A stretch of 64,000 nt of DNA from Moorena producens 3L (GCF_000211815.1 NZ_GL890825.1:293386-357385), one strand, 5' to 3'; numbered from the stretch's first letter, positions 8,131 through 17,420 are shown. The notes: generated from the sequence alone by a model not told the origin. Program-made: numbers and translations.

Positions 8131-8448
8131 TCAAGTTGACCGATCAAGTTGACCATTAATTTTGCCATTGAAGCCGTACACCTGACGACTACCAACAAGA
8201 GTGACTAATTCCACCTCTCGTTCGTCTCCCGGTTCAAAGCGGATAGCGGTGCCAGCTGGAATATTTAAGCGCATGCCTTTAGTAGCTTCCCGGTCAAATT
8301 GGAGAGCTTCGTTGACTTCAAAGAAGTGAAAGTGAGACCCTACTTGAATAGGGCGATCGCCTGTATTCGCTACCCGTACTCTGATGGTGGTACGACCAGC
8401 ATTGAGTTCTATTTCCCCTGTTTGGGGAATGATTTCGCCTGGAATCAC
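8131..8448 (-). CDS. ureB: Urease subunit beta
   Basis: A 105-residue small structural subunit of urease that packs with UreA and UreC. The family core is clear: MIPGEIIPQTGEIELNAGR, VANTGDRPIQVGSHFHFFEVN and RLNIPAGTAIRFEPG followed by VYGFNG. The start is a GTG at 8448 with AAGGAG just upstream. It lies between ureC (downstream) and an enlarged spacer of about 1.05 kb that separates it from ureA. In most urease operons ureA and ureB are nearly contiguous, so its transcription from the ureD-ureA promoter is uncertain; it may need its own promoter. Confidence 0.96.
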   Translation of the reverse strand: MIPGEIIPQTGEIELNAGRTTIRVRVANTGDRPIQVGSHFHFFEVNEALQFDREATKGMRLNIPAGTAIRFEPGDEREVELVTLVGSRQVYGFNGKINGQLDRST

Positions 8449-8679
8449 TAACTAACTCCTTAAACCCTGACTAGCTTTTCATTATCTGGTGAATTAGTTG
8501 ATTATCTCGTGAATTAGATTTTTTTGTAGCCTTAACTTACACACTGAAGTATATAGGAAGTGGAGTTTAGTTTTTTTTTAAGGTTCTAGGCTCTAGGCAT
8601 AAGGGGTCTACATTGAATGGCTCTAGGATTCTGGGGTATGAAGCTGCGCGATCTTAGCACGGAGGCTGTCAACTGCTTT

Positions 8680-8782
8680 TTTTTGTACCTATTACTTATT
8701 ACCTATTACTTATTACTTATTACCTACTACTTATTGCTTATCACCTATTACTTATTGCTTATTACCTATTACCATTACCATA
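8680..8782. repeat. Heptamer array (TTATTAC/CTATTAC) in the ureA-ureB spacer
   Basis: About 13 tandem copies of 7-nt units ctattac, ttattac, ttattgc and cctacta lie in the enlarged ureA-ureB spacer. The rest of 8449-9145 is AT-rich and shows no coding potential that I can support. The 80-residue ORF across the array is repeat translation. Confidence 0.85.
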
Positions 8783-9154
8783 TTTTTTGTTCTAGCTTAT
8801 CTTTTCTTTACACAGTCTTTAATCAATTAATCCTGACTTCTATAGTCTGTTCTGAATAATCTATATAGGTGTTATTGAATTTTTATTTATTAAATAGTTT
8901 ATGGTTATATTTCTACAGTTAATGATTCCTTTTTGGTCAACTCTGACATCTTACATTGCTTTTAAAGCTATACTAATCGCCAAAAATATCCTAATTATGG
9001 AAAAATTTTGCTTGATCAGCAGCCGGTTATTCAAAAATTTATTTTGGCAACTATTCGCAATATTAAATTAGTCATGACTACTATCCATACTTTTTTATTT
9101 TTCTTGTCTGGTGTTTGATTTCTTTTAAAGTTTTTTTACCATTGTTTGGTGCTT

Positions 9155-9442
9155 ATGGGACTCCGTTCATTAGTTCAATTATGGAACATTTTAAAGTTCC
9201 AACTCAATGAATATCAACCCAACAACAATAGGATTCTTGAATCAAATGAGCCTAAGTTCAAAGAAATCTTGACGAAACGAATCCAGATTGTTGATAACTG
9301 TCTTTATACGATTAATGACTGTATGAATAGCCTGAATAACATCGTAGATCATCAAGGAACTGCACAACTGAGCAGTGAGCAAATCAATGACCTCAGAAAC
9401 CAACTTATCCATCTCACAGAAGAACTCCGTCAACTCCGGTGA
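9155..9442 (+). CDS. Possible small helical protein inside the urease cluster
   Basis: A 95-residue plus-strand ORF, opposite to the urease genes. It is not recognised. Composition (NNNRILESNEPKFKEILTKR, LNNIVDHQ, LRNQLIHLTEELRQLR) suggests amphipathic helices or a short coiled coil near the C-terminus. The ATG at 9155 has no clear ribosome site. A similar-length ORF overlaps on the other strand, so the call rests only on plausible residue composition. It could be a gene insertion that separated ureA from ureB. Confidence 0.35.
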   Translation: MGLRSLVQLWNILKFQLNEYQPNNNRILESNEPKFKEILTKRIQIVDNCLYTINDCMNSLNNIVDHQGTAQLSSEQINDLRNQLIHLTEELRQLR

Positions 9443-9497
9443 ATCCTCTGATGATTTAAGATGAGTTAAACAGTTACTTATCAAGCTTTTTGTGGGA

Positions 9498-9800
9498 TTA
9501 ACGAATTGGGTCATGTACAGTAACCAGTTTAGTCCCATCGGGAAAGGTTGCTTCTACCTGGACTTCATTCACCATTTCGGGGACTCCTTCCATCACATCA
9601 TCCCGCGTCAGCAGGGTAGTGCCGTAACTCATTAAATCAGCTACTGGACGTCCTTCCCTCGCACCTTCCAAAATTTCCGCAGAAATGTAGGCAACGGCTT
9701 CTGGGTAATTCAGCTTCAACCCCTTTTCCTTGCGGCGTTCTGCCAATAAGGCGGCAGTAAAAATTAGTAGTTTATCCTTTTCTTGGGGTGTCAGTTGCAT
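9498..9800 (-). CDS. ureA: Urease subunit gamma
   Basis: A 100-residue structural subunit of urease. Recognised by MQLTPQEKDKLLIFTAALLAERRKEKGLKLNYPEAVAYIS, then EGAREGRPVADLM and EVQVEATFPDGTKLVTVHDPIR, which match UreA over its full usual length. The ATG at 9800 has AGGAG close upstream. It lies 33 bases after ureD on the same strand, so the two are co-transcribed. It forms the (UreABC)3 complex with the separately located ureB and ureC products. Confidence 0.97.
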   Translation of the reverse strand: MQLTPQEKDKLLIFTAALLAERRKEKGLKLNYPEAVAYISAEILEGAREGRPVADLMSYGTTLLTRDDVMEGVPEMVNEVQVEATFPDGTKLVTVHDPIR

Positions 9801-9833
9801 TCTCCTATCCTGTGGTTAGTAGCAATTTTGATA

Positions 9834-10829
9834 TTACAACGGCCAAACTCGTGGCTTAATAATAGGACGCCCGAATAGATTAACGCGCAACAGTTGCCAA
9901 ACCTCCGTAAACCAGTGTCTCACCTCCTCAGTCGAAGCACCACGATAGCGGCATAATAATCCTGGCATTAGCTGAGTTACCCCAGCTTCCCCTACATACT
10001 CCCTAGCATTCCAAAGTTCCCTGGCTTGTTCGATAATCTCTGATGATAGCGCTTCCCCTACCAAAACTAATGTTCCTACCACTGGTTGTCCCGCTAAACC
10101 ATAAGGACTAGAGAAGGTGGCTTCGCTAGCTGGTAACCATTGTCGGTCAATCCACTGGGGATGTCCTTGCTGCCAAACTTCCGTATGCGATCGCCAATTT
10201 CCCTCCACAAACCTTTCTCCTCTAGCACTCCGTCCAAATCGGGTAATTTCCCAGCCTAACCAACGGGCTCCCGGCGCTAATTCTACCCGCAAATCCTGCC
10301 GGTAAACTGCACCATTGAATACAATCGTTTCCTGGGGCAACCATTCTAAACAAGCACCAGTCTCTACTTGGATCCGGATGATTTGTCTAGTTTCTGGCTG
10401 TTTTATACTAGCGCTATAGTTATTAGGATTAGCGCTAGAGATATTTGGTCTAGCTTCTGGTTGGTTTAGACTACTGCTAAGCTTTTCATGATTAGTGCTA
10501 TAGTTTCTTAGACTAGCGCTAGAAGTGCCCCTACCATAAGCTTTACTAGCAGCAGCAGTGGTGATTAAAGCATGAGTCCCCGATTCCAGGTGGATATCTT
10601 GAGACAGTCTGTCCCGTGCTACCATTCCTCCAGCGGTATGAAGTACGACACTGTGACAAACCCCTAGCCCTTCTGGATAAAACGGTCGCTGTACCTTCAA
10701 GGGAGCTTTGGCGTAGGTGTGAATAGGTTGAGTTTTCCCCTGGCAATAGGCAAAGCGTAATTCAAGGCTGCCATGCCATCGAGATTGATCACTATCTGTC
10801 GGTTGTGGTTGAGAAAGTCGATTCACCAA
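9834..10829 (-). CDS. ureD: Urease accessory protein UreD (with repeat insertion)
   Basis: A 331-residue accessory protein that binds apo-urease and, with UreF and UreG, allows nickel delivery. Family motifs: WHGSLELRFAYCQGKT, GVCHSVVLHTAGGMVARDRLSQDI, CLEWLPQETIVFNGAVYRQDLRVELAPGARWLGWEITRFGRSARGERF. Between the residues GRGTSS and IRIQVETGACLEW an extra stretch of about 40 residues, rich in Ser, Asn and Pro, is read from imperfect tandem repeats at about 10384-10530 (units with ctagcgctag and gcttctgg). The frame is kept. The start is TTG at 10829 or GTG at 10826. First gene of the urease group. Confidence 0.92.
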   Translation of the reverse strand: MVNRLSQPQPTDSDQSRWHGSLELRFAYCQGKTQPIHTYAKAPLKVQRPFYPEGLGVCHSVVLHTAGGMVARDRLSQDIHLESGTHALITTAAASKAYGRGTSSASLRNYSTNHEKLSSSLNQPEARPNISSANPNNYSASIKQPETRQIIRIQVETGACLEWLPQETIVFNGAVYRQDLRVELAPGARWLGWEITRFGRSARGERFVEGNWRSHTEVWQQGHPQWIDRQWLPASEATFSSPYGLAGQPVVGTLVLVGEALSSEIIEQARELWNAREYVGEAGVTQLMPGLLCRYRGASTEEVRHWFTEVWQLLRVNLFGRPIIKPRVWPL

Positions 10830-10917
10830 TAGTTAAAGGGCAATGTAGGGTAATTGACCGGGTCGCTTGGGCGTTGCTCAATATCAGAATCATATCAACT
10901 ATAGTTGAGCAAGTTAC

Positions 10918-11009
10918 TAATTACCGATTACCGATTACTGATTACCGATTACCGATTACCGATTACCGATTACCAATTACCAATTACCAATTACCAATTA
11001 CCAATTACC
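10918..11009. repeat. Heptamer array (GATTACC/AATTACC)
   Basis: Thirteen 7-nt units, first gattacc then aattacc, in the promoter-side gap upstream of ureD. The switch from one unit type to the other inside one array shows local spread of variant copies. Confidence 0.9.
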
Positions 11010-11047
11010 CTTAAGTCTTCAACAATTTGGCAAGCCTTGATCTGTCA

Positions 11048-11172
11048 CTAATTGCCCGATTGAATCGGTGCCAAACTAATCACAGTACGTTGGTTAACAG
11101 GAGAAGTCGGGTCAGTACCAGGTTGGGGTTCAGAGAAACCTAATCCTTCCACAACGAATTGATGGGAGGGCT
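11048..11172 (-). pseudogene. Detached C-terminal end of an OmpA-like domain
   Basis: The minus strand reads SHQFVVEGLGFSEPQ, then PGTDPTSPVNQRTVISL and APIQSGN before a stop at 11048. The G-x-G-F-S-x-P stretch followed by NQRTVI is the end of an OmpA peptidoglycan-binding domain. An in-frame TAG lies just upstream. The preceding gene on the same strand (11415-12800) stops exactly where such a domain begins, so this is the severed tail of that protein. The 240 bases between (11173-11414) are unrelated sequence I cannot identify; they probably replaced the middle of the domain. Confidence 0.65.
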
Positions 11173-11414
11173 AGCCACTGTTGACGATTTTCTACAAATA
11201 TCTTGCAGTATCTTCAAAAATATGTTAGACTTTGATTAAGAATCTAGTGTCATTGAAAACATTCTGGTTCCTTGAATTGAAGCCGAAAACCAAAGCTTTA
11301 ATGATAGTGGTTGCGTTTTCTATTAAACACAGATTTATGCGCCTTGAGCGGAACAAAACCTATCTTGGCCTTGGGAGATACCCCCTGGCTGCGAGAGCAG
11401 CTTGCATTAGTGGG

Positions 11415-12800
11415 CTAAAATCTGCAAAGTAGATTTTGGTAGCTAAAAAGTATCGGACTTAATTGAAACGAAGCCTTGGCAAACTTGACTTCACCTAAAA
11501 CTTCTAAGTTAGTTAGGGGCTGGGGGTTTTGTCCCTCTGCCTCTGGCACTTGAGTCCGATTAGGTTCAGATTTTTGTTCTGGTTGCGATTCCTTGGCTTT
11601 ATCATCTGCCTCAGCCACTTGAGTGGCGGTAGAGTCAGGTTTTTGTTCTGGTTCAGTCACGGTTTTTTCCGGTTCTGATTCCTTAGCTTGATCCGCTTCA
11701 GTGTTAGAGGAATCCTCAGATTTAGCCGCAACTTCTGGCTTTTCCTCACCTTTTCCTGGAACTGAAGCCTCAGTGTTATTATCTGCCTCAGCTACTTGAG
11801 TGGCGGTAGAGTCAGGTTTTTGTTCTGCTTCAGTAAGCGATACAGCGCGGTCTTGGGGAGGGAGCGCGGTCTTGGGGGTTTCCCCACTCGCTATTGTATC
11901 AAGAACGGTTTTTTCCGGTTGTGATCCCTGCGCTTGATCCGCTTCAGTAGAATCATCTACTTGAGGTTGAGCCGCAACTTCCGGCAGATTCTGATCAGTG
12001 GGAAGGGTTGTAGCTATACTTTGCTCAGCTGTTGGGGGCAGATAGTTAGCGGTAAACAGTTCTGTGGTATTAACAGGAACATCTTTTGCTTTACCCGAAG
12101 CTACCAACACTCCCGCAGTTTCCCCTATTATTGTTGCAAAAGTTCCTGATTTCATCCAATCTTTCGCCTCAGTTGCTGTAAAAAACTGCATTCCGTTACT
12201 GGCAGTTTCCCCATCCCTGAGATTAGCTTTCTCTACCTGGTCGTAGTATGTTTCTACAAAATCTTGGATCTCTTTGGGATTGGATTTCAGGATACGCTCA
12301 GAGGCCACTACTACATCTAAGTTGGGTTGATTACCATCTGTTTGCTCTGTTCGGTTCAACAGAGCAACGATTTTGCCGTTAGGCTTGTGAGTCAGGAATT
12401 GGTCTAAGCTAGTGCCAATCAGATCAGCTTGTTCCTGACCCAGAGCTGCTGCACGAGTTTCCTGGTCTGACTCTTGAGCATAATTGAAACCAATCCCCCG
12501 CTTAACCAGAGCGTCTCGGAAGTTAGCACTACTGAGGATTGAATAACCACGGTCGGTATCCCCTAATCCCTTAAGGTTAAGGTTTGTTTGAGCATCAGCA
12601 TTCTCGGTTGCATTCTCTGTTGTCGTAGAAGATGTAGTAGAAGAGTTGACATCTTCTATAGACGGAGTACTAATAGGCTTTAATTGCAAGGAGCGAGAGT
12701 TAGAGCTACTTACCCACCAGGCTGCACCGATGAGTAAAGCAAATGCTAATGCCAAGCTCCCTGGGATTATTTTATTGTCAGTAGTTTTCTTTTGATTCAT
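11415..12800 (-). CDS. Membrane-anchored substrate-binding/OmpA-family protein, truncated
   Basis: A 461-residue ORF: N-terminal membrane anchor (about 13-31), a short Ser/Thr linker, then a periplasmic part with DTDRGYSILSSANFRDALVKRGIGF and TATEAKDWMKSGTFATIIGETAG resembling the substrate-binding half of cyanobacterial phosphate-ABC-like/OmpA fusion proteins. A long Pro/Glu/Gln/Thr-rich linker (about 270-425) with repeated PDSTATQVAEAD units follows, then LEVLGEVKFAKASFQLS, the first strand of an OmpA domain, which breaks off into 13 unrelated residues. The tail of the domain survives at 11048-11172. The linker contains GETPKTALPPQDRA, an in-frame copy of a dispersed repeat also found near 40.1 kb. 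ATG at 12800 with GAGGT upstream. Probably cannot bind peptidoglycan. Confidence 0.7.
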   Translation of the reverse strand: MNQKKTTDNKIIPGSLALAFALLIGAAWWVSSSNSRSLQLKPISTPSIEDVNSSTTSSTTTENATENADAQTNLNLKGLGDTDRGYSILSSANFRDALVKRGIGFNYAQESDQETRAAALGQEQADLIGTSLDQFLTHKPNGKIVALLNRTEQTDGNQPNLDVVVASERILKSNPKEIQDFVETYYDQVEKANLRDGETASNGMQFFTATEAKDWMKSGTFATIIGETAGVLVASGKAKDVPVNTTELFTANYLPPTAEQSIATTLPTDQNLPEVAAQPQVDDSTEADQAQGSQPEKTVLDTIASGETPKTALPPQDRAVSLTEAEQKPDSTATQVAEADNNTEASVPGKGEEKPEVAAKSEDSSNTEADQAKESEPEKTVTEPEQKPDSTATQVAEADDKAKESQPEQKSEPNRTQVPEAEGQNPQPLTNLEVLGEVKFAKASFQLSPILFSYQNLLCRF

Positions 12801-13519
12801 CTTGATGCACCTCTCATACTCTTGCTATGTTGGCTATAATTTACCACCTTTGTTGCCAATTATTTCAGGCTTAATAAAAGTACATGTGGGTGAGGAAATT
12901 TTGTACTGGTTTTTAGGGATTAGGAAATAGGTAACAATAATTTAATTTAGATGTACCTCAGGCTTACTAGGAAACGCTATAGTAGTCTTTTGTAGTCTTT
13001 TTTCGATTTTATCTATTTTGCATTATAGCGGTTATAAGTTGATGCTGATTAGACGAGTAAGGGCGCACAATGTAAGCCCTTAAAATTAATTTATGTAATT
13101 GATTGAGGTTATAATAATTATTATAAATATTCGTAAATAGATTTAAGTTAATGTAAATTTAAGACAAAAAAAAATAGTTAATGAGAGGATAAATTGCCGT
13201 AAAAAAGCAATACTTAGTAAGGATTATAATAAAATTTTTACAAGGCTTGAAAAAACTAGTGATGGCGTAAAAATTTTAGTGATTGAGTAGCCTAGAAGAT
13301 TCCAGACTAGTTGTGCGATCGCATTAAATCCCATTAACTAGGTTTACGGTCAAACTCGGATCTTAAAAGCAACCAAACTAATGACTAACGACTAATAACC
13401 TATACATCTGGTGTATTATGCCAGACAATAAATTCACACTCATCTAGGGGTAGCGTACAGTCCTATAATTCGGAAACCGTGCAATAATCGTGTTTACCGT
13501 GACTGGATAATCTTTCCCT
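12801..13519. other. AT-rich gap without recognisable genes
   Basis: About 720 bases between two divergently transcribed genes. It is AT-rich around 13080-13260 and contains HIP1-like gcgatcgc at 13316. It presumably holds the promoters of both neighbours, but no specific promoter, RNA or repeat can be assigned. Confidence 0.5.
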
Positions 13520-14554
13520 ATGGTGCAAGTGCCTGACTCTACCGCCGAACTCGCTGCCCTGCTCAACGAACCCATGGATCTGGATTTCCAACTCCCGGAC
13601 CCAGAGGATGAAGAAATTCAGGAAACCGACTTTGAACAGCTAGTGGATTACGCTTGGCGAGTATGCGATCGCTTTGACTTACAGACCGATATCTGGCGGG
13701 GACGGATTCTACGAGTAGTAAGAGACAGGGAGAAAAAAGGGGGTGAAGGAAGGGGAGCTGGATTTTTAAATTGGCTCAAAAGTCGGGAAATCGGCAAGAG
13801 TCAGGCTTACTCCCTGATTGAACTGGCTAACAGTGCCGATACTCTGTTAATCGAGGGTCAGCTTAGTCATGATGCCATTAATAACTTCAGTAAACGGGCA
13901 TTTGTGGAAACAGCTAAGTCGGCTCCCGAAGTCCAGCAGCTGGTGACAGAACGAGCTCAACAAGGCGATCGCATCACCCGCCGGGAGGTCAAACAGGCAT
14001 CTGATCAATGGACTGCCATGTCCTCAGAATTACTACCAGAGGAAGTTAAAGAAAAATCCGCTGAAGGGGGTCTCCCATCCAGTTACCTAGCCCCATTGGT
14101 CAAAGAGATGGAAAAGCTGCCAGAAATCCACCTGATTCCATTACAAGAGGCAATTGCTACTAACCCAGATGTGGACACAGTTAAACACGTGACCTCAGAT
14201 GCCCGTTGCTTAGCCAAGTATCTAGATGCATCTGCCCAAGTCCAAGCTATCAATCACACATCCTTGGATATGGAACTGGCTTTAGATGAAGCGCTACGGC
14301 TTGAGTGTTTAAACACTGCTGCTGATTTAGTGAAACAAGCCTTGGCACTAGAAAAGACTGTTGGCAAACTCTATACCACCTGGAAGCGTTTAGGTAGTCT
14401 GTCAGACCGATTGTATGTGGATACCGGGTCAAGTACTCCCCACTTGCGATTGCTGCTGACCTGTATGGATCGTCTAGCGGGTGACGTGATTGAAGTTCCT
14501 TTGGACGAGAGTGGAGAGCAGCTGATTCGCCTGAAAGTCATGACTGAAACGTAA
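13520..14554 (+). CDS. Conserved cyanobacterial protein of unknown function
   Basis: A 344-residue soluble protein that I do not recognise by name. The N-terminus is acidic (DLDFQLPDPEDEEIQETDFEQ), the middle is charged and helical (KSREIGKSQAYSLIELANSADTLLIEGQLSHDAINNFSKRAF), somewhat like the helical part of ParB-like or plasmid-type DNA-binding proteins, and the C-terminus (about 255-344) alternates helices and short strands. No membrane segments or signal peptide. The motif GKSQAYSLIELA could be a helix-turn-helix, which is an inference only. It is followed by a repeat field and then the olefin synthase genes. Confidence 0.65.
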   Translation: MVQVPDSTAELAALLNEPMDLDFQLPDPEDEEIQETDFEQLVDYAWRVCDRFDLQTDIWRGRILRVVRDREKKGGEGRGAGFLNWLKSREIGKSQAYSLIELANSADTLLIEGQLSHDAINNFSKRAFVETAKSAPEVQQLVTERAQQGDRITRREVKQASDQWTAMSSELLPEEVKEKSAEGGLPSSYLAPLVKEMEKLPEIHLIPLQEAIATNPDVDTVKHVTSDARCLAKYLDASAQVQAINHTSLDMELALDEALRLECLNTAADLVKQALALEKTVGKLYTTWKRLGSLSDRLYVDTGSSTPHLRLLLTCMDRLAGDVIEVPLDESGEQLIRLKVMTET

Positions 14555-14846
14555 GCTATCAGCAATCAGCTGTCAGCCGTCAGCCGTAACTCAGACCTTA
14601 CGTTCGCGTAGCGCTGCCTTTGGCCTTAGCTTACCTCTTTTATTCAAAATCACATCAAGTAGCGTGGACACAAGTCCTTGGCTGAATGCTGATAGCTGAA
14701 TGCTGATAACGGAATGCTGATAGCGGAATGCTGATAGCGGAATGCTGATAACAGAATGCTGATAACGGAATGCTGATAACGGAATGCTGATAGCGGAATG
14801 CTGATAGCGGAATGCTGATAGCGGAATGCTGATAGCGGAATGCTTA
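14555..14846. repeat. Composite repeat: CAGC heptamers, TTCGCGTAGCG element, 14-nt array
   Basis: After the stop of the preceding gene come tcagccg heptamers (14565-14585), then a copy of the dispersed element cgttcgcgtagcgctgcc (14601-14618) with tttggcc, then about a dozen copies of a 14-nt unit aatgctgatagcgg (14681-14846), i.e. two heptamers. The array ends in atgctta, the word that bounds similar arrays elsewhere. ORFs of 60-100 residues across it are repeat translation. Confidence 0.85.
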
Positions 14847-14967
14847 CCTCCAATGACTAAGGGGAATTGGTATTTCATTAAGCTATTGGCCAATAATGCC
14901 CATCTTAATAGATAATAAACGATTGTTGTAGTCTAGAAAAAGGCTGAAGAAATCTATCGATCAGGGG

Positions 14968-17409
14968 ATGGGCGACGATTTGGCTGTGAAAATAAGGCGT
15001 GCAGGGATGAAAGACAGTTTAGATCAGATGAGCGAGAATATACAAAAATTTTCTACCTTAGTAGACCTGCTACGTTACCGAGCAATACACCAGCCGGATC
15101 AGATAATCTATACATTTCTACTGAACGGGGAAACCCCAGACCGCTACCTTACCCATAAACAGTTAGACAACCACGCCCAAGCGATCGCATCCGAGCTTCT
15201 ACACCAGAACGCTAAAGGGGAGCGAGCGTTGCTACTCTATCCACCCGGTTTAGAGTTTATCACAGCCTTCTTCGGCTGCTTGTATGCGGGAGTGTTAGCC
15301 GTTCCTGCTTATCCCCCCCGCTCCAATCAAAATTTGTCCAGGCTAGAGGCAATTGTGGCAGATGCTCAGGCCAAATTTGCCCTCACTACTACCCCTCTAT
15401 TAGAGAAAATAGAGACTCAGCTAGCTGAAAATTCCGCCAACAAGCAACTGAAGTGGCTGGCTACTGACAATCTGCCTACGCACCAGGAATCCGATTGGCA
15501 GCACCCGGACTCTAAGGGTCGCGTCGCGCGTGACCCGCGCGCTAAGACACAACCGCCCGTGCGCCAAACAAGCAACACCCTGGCTTTTCTACAGTACACC
15601 TCTGGCTCAACGGGTAAACCCAAAGGAGTGATGGTTAGCCACGGGAATTTGTTATACAACTCAGCTTTGATTAATCGGTGTTTCCAAGATACACCCCAAA
15701 GCAGAGGATTATCTTGGTTACCCGCTTACCATGATATGGGACTGATTGGCGGCATCCTACAACCCCTTTATGTTGGTCTTCCCATCATCCTGATGGCTCC
15801 AGTAGATTTCCTCCGCAAGCCTTACCGCTGGCTAAAAGCAATTTCAAAATATCAGGTGACTACCAGTGGTGCTCCGAATTTTGCCTATGAGCTGTGTGTG
15901 CAGAAAATTACCCCTAAGCAATTAGAAACCCTAGACCTGAGCAGTTGGCAAACGGCCTTTACTGGTGCAGAGCCGGTTCGAGCCTCGACATTAGAGCGAT
16001 TTGCTCAAAAATTTGCCCCTTGTGGCTTCCGTCGGGAAGCATTTTACCCCTGTTATGGCATGGCAGAAACCACATTATTAGTCACTGGGGGCTTGAAAGA
16101 CCAACCTCCAGTGGTAAGGGAATTTGAAGGGGAAGCTCTTGAACAAAATCGAGTGGTTCCCGTGCCAGAAAATCGTCTCAATCAGTCTAATGGTCAGTCT
16201 AATGGTAATGTGCCGACTCGAATCCTGGTCGGGTGTGGGCGGACTTGGTTAAATGAAAAAATTGCGATCGCACACCCCCAATCCCTCACCCAAGTCGAAG
16301 CCGGTGCTGTCGGAGAGATTTGGGTAAAAGGGCCAAGCGTTGCTCAAGGCTATTGGAATCAACCAGAGGTGACGGAAAAAACCTTTAATGCCTATCTAGC
16401 TGATACCGGTTCAGGACCATGGCTGCGCACTGGTGACTTAGGATTTATCCAGGATGGTGAGTTGTTTGTAACAGGTCGTCTCAAGGATTTAATTATTATC
16501 CGGGGTCGCAACCATTATCCCCAAGACATAGAATTGACCGTAGAAAAAAGTGATCCGGCTCTTCGCCCTGCCTATGGCGCAGCTTTTTCTGTGGAAGTGG
16601 AACAGGCTGAGCAATTGGTTATTGTCCAAGAAGTCTCCAGGAATTACCTGCGGAAACTAGATGTAGATCAAGTGGTTGAAGCCATCCGCAGTGCCATCTC
16701 CCAAGAATACCAGCTTCAAGTCTATGCTGTGTTATTGCTCAAGACCAATAGTATTCCCAAGACATCCAGTGGCAAAGTACAGCGCCATGCTTGTCGAGCT
16801 GGATTTCTAAACAATAGCTTGACAGTTGTAGGGCAATCGAGCTTGGCGCAGCAGCCAACCATTGCCCCAACCAAACCAGAAAAAGAACCCACTACTAATA
16901 CTATCGGCCTTCAGCAAACCCGCCATACACTTCAAAAGTGGATAGTAGATTGGCTAGCGCGAGAAACAAAACTTCCTGCCAGGTCTATTAACATCAGCAA
17001 GTCTTTTGCTGATTATGGTCTAGATTCAGTAACAGCAGTCGAACTAGCTAATGATCTCGAAGAATGGTTAGGGGTGCCTCTGTCTCCTACACTGGCTTAT
17101 GATTATCCCAATATCGAGTCCCTTGGCCAATATCTGGCCACAGTAAGTCAACAAAGCAACTCAAACCAGGGGGACAGCCCAAGAAAAATCGAACCGAGAG
17201 TGTCGAGTGCAGGTAGTGAGATGCAACAATTATGGGAGGCACAGTTCCAGAATCTGGATCGGTTCACCTCGACACCCTTTTATCGTTCACCGGTGACGGT
17301 TCAATCGATTTCCTCCAGTGGTGATCAAGAGGTAGACCAACTCTTAGCTGAGTTGGAAATGCTTTCAGAAGCACAAATCCAAGAAATTCTGGGAAAACCC
17401 ATCAAATAG
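14968..17409 (+). CDS. Olefin synthase loading module: fatty acyl-AMP ligase with ACP
   Basis: An 813-residue protein. The FAAL domain (about 25-620) activates a free fatty acid as acyl-adenylate; motifs are YTSGSTGKPKGV (210-221), YGMAETT, LRTGDLGF (about 485) and LKDLIIIRGRNHYPQDIE. The C-terminal ACP (about 650-725) has DYGLDSVTAVEL with Ser687 as the phosphopantetheine site. This is the FAAL-ACP half of the Ols terminal-alkene pathway; the extension module starts 11 bases later, so they form an operon. A short insertion (SKGRVARDPRAKT, about 15508-15545) is a GC-rich palindromic repeat read in frame. Alternative starts exist at 15007 and 15028; the conserved region begins only after residue 25. 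Confidence 0.93.
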   Translation: MGDDLAVKIRRAGMKDSLDQMSENIQKFSTLVDLLRYRAIHQPDQIIYTFLLNGETPDRYLTHKQLDNHAQAIASELLHQNAKGERALLLYPPGLEFITAFFGCLYAGVLAVPAYPPRSNQNLSRLEAIVADAQAKFALTTTPLLEKIETQLAENSANKQLKWLATDNLPTHQESDWQHPDSKGRVARDPRAKTQPPVRQTSNTLAFLQYTSGSTGKPKGVMVSHGNLLYNSALINRCFQDTPQSRGLSWLPAYHDMGLIGGILQPLYVGLPIILMAPVDFLRKPYRWLKAISKYQVTTSGAPNFAYELCVQKITPKQLETLDLSSWQTAFTGAEPVRASTLERFAQKFAPCGFRREAFYPCYGMAETTLLVTGGLKDQPPVVREFEGEALEQNRVVPVPENRLNQSNGQSNGNVPTRILVGCGRTWLNEKIAIAHPQSLTQVEAGAVGEIWVKGPSVAQGYWNQPEVTEKTFNAYLADTGSGPWLRTGDLGFIQDGELFVTGRLKDLIIIRGRNHYPQDIELTVEKSDPALRPAYGAAFSVEVEQAEQLVIVQEVSRNYLRKLDVDQVVEAIRSAISQEYQLQVYAVLLLKTNSIPKTSSGKVQRHACRAGFLNNSLTVVGQSSLAQQPTIAPTKPEKEPTTNTIGLQQTRHTLQKWIVDWLARETKLPARSINISKSFADYGLDSVTAVELANDLEEWLGVPLSPTLAYDYPNIESLGQYLATVSQQSNSNQGDSPRKIEPRVSSAGSEMQQLWEAQFQNLDRFTSTPFYRSPVTVQSISSSGDQEVDQLLAELEMLSEAQIQEILGKPIK

Positions 17410-17420
17410 TTCCTAGATCT

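Noticed and set aside
11232..11432. 66-residue ORF in the DNA that splits the OmpA-like gene, considered as a transposase remnant
   Set aside because: KPKTKALMIVVAF is only weakly reminiscent of transposase ends; no motif or terminal repeat supports it.
14591..14893. ORFs of 67-100 residues with repeated SAFRYQH-like units
   Set aside because: They are translations of the 14-nt array; all frames are open because the unit lacks stops.
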